NCBI RefSeq assembly: GCF_036373705.1
Contig: NC_089857.1
Span: 42,212,784 to 42,276,783, forward strand
Origin: Amia ocellicauda
Lineage: Eukaryota; Chordata; Actinopteri; Amiiformes; Amiidae
Direction: 5' to 3'
DNA: 64,000 nt
Part shown: piece after piece, positions 55,382-64,000 of the stretch
Numbering within the stretch: the first letter of the stretch is position 1
How the letters are laid out: each line of letters starts with the position of its first letter
Notes under the pieces: generated by a model
Database searches by the model: none
What the model saw: only the letters and a program-made list of their open reading frames with translations
Told to the model about the DNA's origin: nothing
Translations under genes and position numbers: made by a program

Positions 55382-56602
55382 CACTCACCTAAAGGATTAT
55401 TAGGAACACCATACTAATACTGTGTTTGACCCCCTTTCGCCTTCAGAACTGCCTTAATTCTACGTGCCATTGATTCAACAAGGTGCTGAAAGCATTCTTT
55501 AGAAATGTTGGCCCATATTGATAGGATAGCATCTTGCAGTTGATGGAGATTTGTGGGATGCACATCCAGGGCACGAAGCTCCCGTTCCACCACATCCCAA
55601 AGATGCTCTATTGGGTTGAGATCTGGTGACTGTGGGGGCCAGTTTAGTACAGTGAACTCATTGTCATGTTCAAGAAACCAATTTGAAATGATTCGACCTT
55701 TGTGACATGGTGCATTATCCTGCTGGAAGTAGCCATCAGAGGATGGGTACATGGTGGTCATAAAGGGATGGACATGGTCAGAAACAATGCTCAGGTAGGC
55801 CGTGGCATTTAAACGATGCCCAATTGGCACTAAGGGGCCTACAGTGTGCCAAGAAAACATCCCCCACACCATTACACCACCACCACCAGCCTGCACAGTG
55901 GTAACAAGGCATGATGGATCCATGTTCTCATTCTGTTTACGCCAAATTCTGACTCTACCATCTGAATGTCTCAACAGAAATCGAGACTCATCAGACCAGG
56001 CAACATTTTTCCAGTCTTCAACTGTCCAATTTTGATGAGCTTGTGCAAATTGTAGCCTCTTTTTCCTATTTGTAGTGGAGATGAGTGGTACCCGGTGGGC
56101 TCTTCTGCTGTTGTAGCCCATCCGCCTCAAGGTTGTACGTGTTGTGGCTTCACAAATGCTTTGCTGCATACCTCGGTTGTAACGAGTGGTTATTTCAGTC
56201 AAAGTTGCTCTTCTATCAGCTTGAATCAGTCGGCCCATTCTCCTCTGACCTCTAGCATCAACAAGGCATTTTCGCCCACAGGACTGCCGCATACTGGATG
56301 TTTTTCCCTTTTCACACCATTCTTTGTAAACCCTAGAAATGGTTGTGCGTGAAAATCCCAGTAACTGAGCAGATTGTGAAATACTCAGACCAGTCTGTCT
56401 GGCACCAACAACCATGCCACGCTCAAAATTGCTTAAATCACCTTTCTTTCCCATTCAGACATTCAGTTTGGACTTCAGGAGATTGTCTTGACCAGGACCA
56501 CACCCCTAAATGCATTGAAGCAACTGCCATGTGATTGGTTGGTTAGATAATTGCATTAATGAGAAATTGAACAGGTGTTCCTAATAATCCTTTAGGTGAG
56601 TG
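55382..56602 (-). mobile_element. Tc1/mariner DD36E (Incomer-like) transposon, apparently intact
   Basis: A 1221-bp element with perfect 29-bp terminal inverted repeats, flanked by TA target duplications at 55380-55381 and 56603-56604. It carries an uninterrupted transposase gene. Near-identity with the copy at 26142-27364 (about 17 differences by eye) indicates recent transposition in this lineage. Confidence 0.97.
55414..56454 (-). CDS. Tc1/mariner transposase, DD36E catalytic triad, 346 aa
   Basis: The enzyme cuts and pastes the element into TA sites. It has an N-terminal paired-type DNA-binding region with helix-turn-helix character (residues 1-120; ISQSAQLLGFSRTTISRVYKE). The catalytic domain follows: WSDESRF (Asp155), FQQDNAPCHK (Asp246) and SPDLNPIEHLWD (Glu283). 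There are 36 residues between the second Asp and Glu, against 34 in Sleeping Beauty-type Tc1 enzymes; DD36E is the hallmark of the Incomer family described from fish and mammals. Length (346) and 1.2-kb element size fit that family. No stop or frameshift is present, all three catalytic residues are intact and the inverted repeats are perfect, so the copy may still be functional. It opens at MGKKGDLSNFERGMV and ends KAKGGQTQY. Confidence 0.95.
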   Translation of the reverse strand: MGKKGDLSNFERGMVVGARQTGLSISQSAQLLGFSRTTISRVYKEWCEKGKTSSMRQSCGRKCLVDARGQRRMGRLIQADRRATLTEITTRYNRGMQQSICEATTRTTLRRMGYNSRRAHRVPLISTTNRKKRLQFAQAHQNWTVEDWKNVAWSDESRFLLRHSDGRVRIWRKQNENMDPSCLVTTVQAGGGGVMVWGMFSWHTVGPLVPIGHRLNATAYLSIVSDHVHPFMTTMYPSSDGYFQQDNAPCHKGRIISNWFLEHDNEFTVLNWPPQSPDLNPIEHLWDVVERELRALDVHPTNLHQLQDAILSIWANISKECFQHLVESMARRIKAVLKAKGGQTQY

Positions 56603-56604
56603 TA

Positions 56605-59600
56605 GTTACTCAGAGTAAATGCACTACACTTCACTTGGACATTGCAGGCCATTCCTTTGACAGTTTACATTCAGTGCCGTGTCGTGTAAAGCATTCATCT
56701 GATTGCTCGCAATGCTTTTCAATTAAATGCAGATTACTAGTGAATGTCCGTTGCTTCATTTGATAAAAATATGAGTTTATGTTGTTACTATATTGGCATC
56801 GTTTCCCTCTGACTCTCAGGAAGTGTCTTCTGCGTTTGTGTAATTAATGGTTGTGTTTAACCTTTGCGGTTTGCCCGACTGTAAACCGATTTCCTGTCTT
56901 TATATTTTCCTTATTTAGGATTTTACTGCTTTCACTGAGTAGATCTGATAAAATGCCCAGTTACATTCCAGCCAGTCACATTTAGAAAGTGAAATTAAAA
57001 CAGTTATGTAATGCTATTAAAGCAAAGACAAGTGAAATAATGGGAAACCCTGGGAAGTACAAATTGTGTACTTAACTATTGTGAAGGAAATATGTACCTA
57101 CCAGCTTCTCTAGATCTTTAATGCCGATGATATGGTACCTTGGATTGTAATACCCACTTTTGAAATGATAACTGGATTAAACCAGATACACACAACCTGG
57201 AGTACATAACTCTCAGGCTCGTCTGTTAATAGACACGTTGCCGAGCCTGTGCAGCTCACTGAGGACTGACCGCGTCTCTCCTGGGTCCGACCTGAGGTTT
57301 CGCTGCAATCACTGGTCCAGCGCGTTTCAAATGCACAGGGGCTTCCTTCAAATTAAATCCTTTCCTTTTCTTTCGGGGTATGAAAGCCAGGGAGTGCAAG
57401 CTTCACTGAAAGGTACAATTCAGCATTAAAGCATTTAAATCTGTCAGATACTCGGGTACGAATGCACGCCATCATTTCGATAGCGTGGGGTTTTAGATTT
57501 ACTGGTGATTCAGGGCCCTACTAGCCATAAGTAAAATACTCCCCCTTGTGTTGGCATTTGAAAATTACTGTGAAAAAAAAAAAAGAAAACTAATAAAAAT
57601 CATTTTCTAAGAATCAGAATAACATTGATCTTGAATGTTTTATCTTTATCTGTGGCATGTGCAGTATGTATATTTATGCCTCAATCTTATATGCTTACAT
57701 ATACAAAAGTTACCTTGCTCAGACCTATTTAAGAGCTCAGTTTTTCTGCCCCCCCCCACCTCCCCGGAGCTGCTTCCACGAGTATCTCAGATTACCATTC
57801 CTCAAAACACCCTACAGCTCCAATGTATAGAACTGCGCAGTTTGTAAATATCATTACACACATTCACGATGCCCAAACTCCATGAATGAATAAAGATCCC
57901 ATTGAGTCAGATAGATACACCATTGAAGATCTGAGCATTTACTTTGGCCACATGCCAGTCTCCACCTACAAGCCAAATAACAGTTCTCCGCTTCCCCCCA
58001 AAACATACATTCAGTCTGAAATTCACAGCATGCATCGTACCTACAGAGTAAACGTGTCTTTGGTGGTGCTCTTGATCTCAGACACGTAGGCAAAGCACTA
58101 CGATGTCACTTGAAGGTGTCAAAACCTGTGTCAGTAATATCTCGACATGCACTGGACCAACTGCTGACTTACAAGAACTCAGTTCATATTTCAGTTTCAT
58201 TTCCAATAAAACTGGATGGAGTGGAGCAACTGTACGAATATTTTGTAATGTTTTGGTATTTTGGCAGTCACTGTGAAAACAAGTAAATTAGTTTCCATGC
58301 CAAAAAAAAAGAAAAGAGGAACGCAGAATTAAAAGAAGAAAAAAGAAGATCGTGACCAATTAATGTACTGTAGTCAATGTCAGGCAACGCTAAGCATGAT
58401 AATAAATAATATTACAGAAACAAGATCTAGCATCTGGGTGTTTAACTTGCTGTGCTGATGGTGTGGTGAGGAGCCGGGACAGGGATGGGACAGCATTTCA
58501 ATGCGTCTGTGGACTCGTGACAACTGAGCTTTCCCTTTCAGCTCTCTCTCCGGCCTGTCTGTCCGCGTTGCCGCCCTCTGCCTTTCTCCTTTGAGTGTCT
58601 TGCTTTTCATTAGTATGACTAAAACTAGGACACAATAGTTAGAAGAGGCAATGATACACTTTACTGCTATTAAACGAGTCTGAATCCTGTTTTCCTGCAC
58701 TGTTTGATATGGAGTGTGTTTTAAAGATAGGCAAGTCCTACTTCCTTTGCATTATTCAGACCCAGTAGGGAAAAAATACATTACAAGCACATGAAACCTG
58801 TATCGTTGCCTGTTTTCCATGCCGCCTTAGCTACATGACTTCACATAAAAGGGACAAATGCAAGCAGCGGAGATGGAGCAGAGAAATGCGCTTTCACACA
58901 TTAGAGGAGGAAAGATACGGCCAAAAATGAAACACCCCAGCAGTTCCCATACATGTATACTTTGGCAGAAAGGTTCATGTGAGTTGTGGGGAATTACTTT
59001 ATTATTTTACTCTTTTATGCAGTGTTACAAACTTTAACAATGTTGGTTTATTCATTTAACAAGAGAAGACCACAAAAAAGACATATACCCAAGAATCATA
59101 GCTGGGAAATGCAGTTGAATGAGGAAATAATACCTCTGTCATCCTGCTAGAGTCACATCAACACCCAAGAAGGATTTAATGTGTCATGCTTCATAAACTA
59201 GGATGTTTCATTAGTTAAAATAGACTCTTGTTTTAGACCATTTTCTTAGATTTGTATTCAGAACAAAACCAAATTAATTTAGCTTGTAATGCTAAAATAA
59301 GAGCGAATAATAGCTTGTGTTCAATGAGACTTGGCAGTCGAGCTTCACAAACATCCCATTAGCCCACATGGTTTCCAGAGCCAGTGTATATGAATGCATC
59401 AGCACAGAACCATGTTATTGAATACGACCGCTGCAGAAATCCCACGGCAGACTCAGCATTTTATTAAATGGTACTTCATGGGCATTATATTGCTTTAGGC
59501 ATAATCAAGGCTTAGAAACAGCAAATGTTACTGTTTATGTTCGTGATTTCAAGACCTGTGTTACTGGATACACTTCACTCCTTGGTATTCGTATGTTGTC

Positions 59601-59990
59601 GTGTTTGTGTAACAATGAAACGGAACCCGCACTTTCTAGTTCTTCTACATTCAGGGAAAAAGAAAACGACAGCTATTGATTTTATTTAATTCACGAGTTA
59701 TTCAGCACATAGATGTTCTCCACATGCACACTCTGGATCTATTCTGGGACTTCGGTTTCTCTCCACTCCGGTTATGTTTCGACACCCCTGCTTTCGGAGC
59801 ATTTGAGTCAGATCTGTCCAGTCCTCGGCTCCAAAAACAGTTTATTTATTTTTTTTATAAGTCCGCAGCGCTTGACTAATGCTGCGGATCCTCTACTTGC
59901 AGGATGCCGGGCATGTCATAAGCCCATAGTGTCTTGGGGCTTCTGGGAGATTGATTTAAAGTGATCAATGTATCACTGAGCAGAGCTTTA
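56605..59990. other. No gene seen
   Basis: This AT-rich stretch holds only short unsupported frames. It would be intronic if the putative plus-strand gene at 53.3 kb extends through here. Confidence 0.4.
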
Positions 59991-59999
59991 ACCACACTT

Positions 60000-60182
60000 G
60001 GGCCGGGATTAAATCAGAACTGTGACCCACCCGTTAATAGAAAACTACAGAACTGTACTCAGTTGCAGCTTCATTTTCAGTAAGATGCCACTTTCTTCTA
60101 ATCAGAAATGTAACCGCTATGATGTACAGGTTTGTAGTTTGCTATTAGCGGGTGGGTCAAAGTTTTGATTTAATCCGGCCCT
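60000..60182. mobile_element. MITE with long terminal inverted repeats
   Basis: The left end (GGGCCGGGATTAAATCAGAA, continuing through GACCCACCCGTTAATAG) is matched in inverse by the right end (CTATTAGCGGGTGGGTCAAA, continuing through GATTTAATCCGGCCC). The arms are about 46 bases with a few mismatches, separated by about 90 bases. No coding capacity. The target duplication is not clear. Confidence 0.75.
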
Positions 60183-61129
60183 TGGTTCGCATTACTGGAT
60201 TCAATCATGTGAGGAATGGGAGGGAAATATAGTAGCCTCAAGTATTATTTGTGTAGCCTGTATGTTCTCATAAAACGCACTGGAATTTGTTCAGTTCTCA
60301 AAATCTCACTTTATACTTTTCATTTAGGTTTTCAAAATGAAGAAACAAGAAATAAAACATTAGAGCCCACTTTGTATTAAATGTGTGTGTTTGTGGGTAT
60401 CATGTGCTTATAGCTCTTAGGAAAATATTCCACATGGATGTTTTTTTCTGTACAAACCTGCTTGAAAGCTCTACATTATTGCAAATAGGCCTGCTGTCAA
60501 GTGAACGAGTCAGATCTGATACAGCGGATAATGAGCGACTGTACAGTGCACTTACTTTACAACATTAATTGTATACCTGGGACTAAAAAAGAACCAGGCT
60601 CTGAATCACTAACTTTGTTTCCAGTTATTTGGTGCTAAATTGCTTTGTTTGAGATGTTGTGCACATGGGGTGTGTATTACTTTCCCTGCAGGCACTGAGG
60701 TAGTCAATAAACGTATATATATCAATATGTAGGTTGAAATCTAAACCGCAGGCAAAGAATGAAGTATGGCAGGGTTGTGTGTGTGTAATTGTACACAGCT
60801 GTGTTTCATTGCGGAGAATCTCACTCGTTTTCATGTGCACTCTAGTCATTTGTTGTGCTTTTGTTGTTGCTAAAAACAAATAGCACACATGTCATTCATT
60901 TAAAAGTGTAAAAGGAAAAATATCACAAAGCCTTTATGGATTCTGTCTGAGACGCCTAATTGAAGGAGGTTTCACATTTGTGCTGTTGTTTCAATGGCCT
61001 GAAACTGAAATTCTCACACCTGAGGTCATCATGCAGGTAGGTATGGATGTGCGAACTAGACACTGTGCTTTATAACAGGGCTACCTATTGCAAAGTAACT
61101 CAGTGGACCACAAAAACAGAATACAATTA

Positions 61130-61645
61130 CACCAGAGAGTTGGGGAAAGCACACTCATCTGGATACTGTGGACAGTTCTGGGCTCCACACTTCAAGAAAG
61201 ATATCGCTGCTCTAGAGGCAGTTCAGAGGAGAGCAACCAGACTTATTCCAGGTCTGAAGGGAATGTCCTACTGAGAGACTGAGGACCTGAACCTTCTCAC
61301 CCTGGAACAGAGGAGACTACGTGGGGACTTGATCCAAGTCTTCAAAATCATGAAAGGCATCGACCACATCAACCCAGAGGAGCTTTTCCAGATCAGCAGG
61401 GACACACGCACCCGGGACACAAATGGAAATTGGGCTTCAAGGCATTCAAGACAGAAAACAGGAGACACTTCTTCACACAGAGAGGCGTCACAATCTGAAC
61501 AAACTCCCCAGCGATGTGGCTGAAGAGACAATTTGGGAACATTCAAAAACAGACTGGATAGGATCTTTCGATCACTTAGTTATTAATGGACACCAAACGA
61601 GCACGATGGGGCGAATGGCCTCCTCTCGTTTCTTATGTTCTTATG
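61130..61645 (+). mobile_element. CR1-like LINE, 5'-truncated and decayed 3' end
   Basis: The translated fragment [20 protein letters not shown], then [11 protein letters not shown], is the C-terminal region downstream of the reverse transcriptase domain in CR1/L2-type ORF2 proteins. It is followed in other frames by LEQRRLRGDLIQVFKIMKGI and, further on, a FFTQRGV-like stretch, so at least two frameshifts and a stop have accumulated. It ends with TTCTTATGTTCTTATG, the short tandem 3' tail typical of CR1-like elements. The 5' boundary is approximate. Confidence 0.8.
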
Positions 61646-61659
61646 CAAAAGATTACTGT

Positions 61660-63575
61660 ATATCAAAAAGCCTAATGGTTTTATTTTTTAACTGAGTAAA
61701 ATGGTTTCAGAAGTAAACTCTCTTTATGCCCATGAAAATCTTGGTCTTGATGAAGCAGCGAGTGATGAACTGTAGTAACTTGCAGAAGCGTCCCAGCTGT
61801 GTCCATTAATGCTGGCTTTCCCAGCTGACTGCTGTCTAGGTACAATTAAACAGTTGTTTCTCGAGCTGAGTTATGCAACACTAGTGTAATGTTAATGATC
61901 TGTGACTGGAATGTTCAGCCAATATAAAAAATTCAGAGCACCGACAGAGCAGTGCTAATTTAAGTCGTGTTCATGATTTGGCCATTATTGTTTTATAGGT
62001 CGAATGCATTTGTGGAGAAGAATGTCAGAAAAAACATGAGCCAAACTCCCTGCGACTGCCTTCTCCAGTAATATTGCCGTGCACATATCGCGGTGTGTAG
62101 TTTATAGGCCCTATTACACACTATTTGCCTTTGGTGGATGTGAAAGTGACTTTAAGCAACACTTTTTCAAAATATGGACACAGCGTTTGTCTCTCCCTTT
62201 TCCGATACATTATATAATGTGTAAGTAGTGGTCGCATGTGCATAAACCAAGCCATATCTACATTATAAAGTAACTACTTCTTACTACTATGTATTTTCTC
62301 TATGTTGGCAATATTATGTTCAATTTTGCTGTGAGCAATGTATCTTTAGACTGCCAAAAAAAGCATGGAAACATTTCCTTTGGAAGCTGGGACTTCAAGA
62401 GTCCACGTAATGCTGGGTAATACAGGAAAAACTGACCACCACTCTGTCAGCGTATAATTAAAAACATCAGCCCTGCTTTTTCACAATTAATGCCTTTACT
62501 TATTTAATTTGTACTATTGATTTATCACTTTTACAACCAGGGGGTTCATCTGACGTTCACACTTATTAACAAACCGTTTTACTGACTGACTGTTTGATCG
62601 ACCGTGAAGCTTAACAGACCAAATCAACTAAATTGATATAAAATAACTATACCTCTAATTAGTTTCTTTTTTTTAAAAGAAACAATTATGGCTACTTGTA
62701 TATTATATAACCAATTTGAATAGAGGGTTCTAATGGTTAAAGCTTGGCACACATGATTGGATCCTAACAGTTTGCATATACATGTAGAAAAGCATGGCAT
62801 GAAACCAATAGAACATTTGAAAGTTTACCTTGTAGAAAGATGGATTAATCTGCTAAGTGATTGAGGTCAGCTTGGTATTCAGTCTTCGATATTCAATAGG
62901 CTTGGTCTAATACAACACCACATCAACTGGTGCCACACCTATTTATAATTTTTTGTAAACTAAGATACACTAAAACACTCTTTGGCTGTTCGGGAAAGGT
63001 CCCTATATGAAAAAACAAGGGGGTTAGAAGACGTAAAAGGAAAGGCTGGAAAAGCTGGAGGCTCGTGTTCAAATTCAAATCAGACGGGGAAAAATTCTAC
63101 CAGCTCCTGAACTTCAGCAATGCTTTAATATTTCATACAGGACCCCCACCAGCTCAGAGGCTCTTACTCTTGATAAATACCTTTTAACCAAATGTCAAAA
63201 GCACATTGTTTTATTTATATCTTGCAAAATACCAAAGAAAACACCAGTTTCATCTGACATGGATCTCAAAGTCTCACTTCATCCAGTGGATCTCACAGAA
63301 CGAATAATTCATGGAGGCACAACAGAGACACTTAAATGCAGTAAGGCTCTCGGGTGGTTGTCTTCTGCATAAATCATTTTGCAGGTTATAGAATAAAGCT
63401 TATATTTATTCTGGTTCAATGTAGAAATGTATGTATTAACCAGATGCAAAGTCAAAACTATAACCTCTCAGGAAAGCTGTAAATATACCTCAGTCTTCAC
63501 TTATTCACTGGTACTCATGTCAACAATAATGAAACAAATCTGAATTAACACTACTTACATCATGCTGGCATGAAG
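61660..63575. other. No gene seen
   Basis: I see no exon, RNA gene or clear repeat in this stretch. Confidence 0.4.
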
Positions 63576-63576
63576 C

Positions 63577-63580
<4 letters not shown>

Positions 63581-63632
<52 letters not shown>
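63581..63632 (+). repeat. (TAA)n microsatellite
   Basis: Seventeen TAA units in tandem. Confidence 0.95.
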
Positions 63633-63633
<1 letters not shown>

Positions 63634-64000
63634 CATAACCACAATATATATACTCATAATTGTAATAGATGTAAAATGACCATCCTACAACCAGCTAAAT
63701 TCCTTTCCACTGTACTCACTTTGCAATGCTTTAAATAGATATGACTCATTTTATATGTGTGGTATTGGTGTTTTTCCCCTCTTCTGGGTAAAATCATTGG
63801 ATATACTACACTTTGTCAAACGACACAGTACCGTCTGCTTTAATTTCAGTTTTTTAAACCAGTTTCCCCACAATAAAGGCAACACTATCATTCAATTCAT
63901 TTCAAAATCATTGTATTTCTTTATTATACACTTTGCATCATATATTTGTTAAGTGATGTGTAAATATTCCTGGATATGCCTTTATAAACGCATGTAATAC

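Noticed and set aside
55414-56454. Classifying the transposase as standard DD34E Tc1 (Sleeping Beauty type)
   Set aside because: Direct count gives 36 residues between the second Asp and the Glu, not 34.

Overview
This is a window of vertebrate nuclear DNA, almost certainly from a ray-finned fish. The evidence is three intron-containing genes with vertebrate-specific products and GT-AG introns, short introns overall, a Tc1/mariner-type transposon with near-identical copies, a CR1-like LINE tail and fish-type SINE fragments. I cannot fix the species from the sequence.

Layout. Positions 1-2449 (minus strand) carry the 5' end of ddx4/vasa: eight coding exons for the glycine/FG/RGG-rich disordered N-terminus. 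The helicase core lies beyond the window edge. A CpG-rich intergenic region (2450-4400) separates it from slc38a9 (plus strand, 7617-16028), which is complete in 14 coding exons encoding 557 aa. The two genes are head to head, as in human. Positions 18456-25627 (minus strand) carry a complete SH2D4-family adaptor gene, most like sh2d4b: 8 coding exons, 434 aa, convergent with slc38a9.

From about 29.4 to 44.4 kb I see only microsatellites and repeat fragments. Positions 44457-50938 are a 6.5-kb minisatellite built from CAGA-rich 19/23-bp monomers, 42-bp dimers and 0.9-1.2-kb duplicated blocks. All three forward frames stay open over more than 3 kb of it. At 53178-54134 a GC-rich putative exon of an unidentified plus-strand gene ends at a phase-0 donor. 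The last 10 kb are transposon-rich and otherwise unremarkable.

Mobile elements: two DD36E (Incomer-like) Tc1/mariner copies, one broken at 26142-27364 and one with an intact 346-codon transposase at 55382-56602; a 1.5-kb hAT-like non-autonomous element in slc38a9 intron 3; two MITE-like foldbacks (54461-54538 and 60000-60182); a 5'-truncated CR1-like LINE (about 61130-61645).

The genes do not form one pathway. ddx4 is a germ-plasm RNA helicase, slc38a9 a lysosomal arginine sensor for mTORC1, and sh2d4b an SH2 adaptor. The most distinctive features are the hierarchical CAGA array, the intact DD36E transposon, the phase-1 exon cassette of ddx4, and promoter motifs of the ZNF143 and E2F/E-box types.
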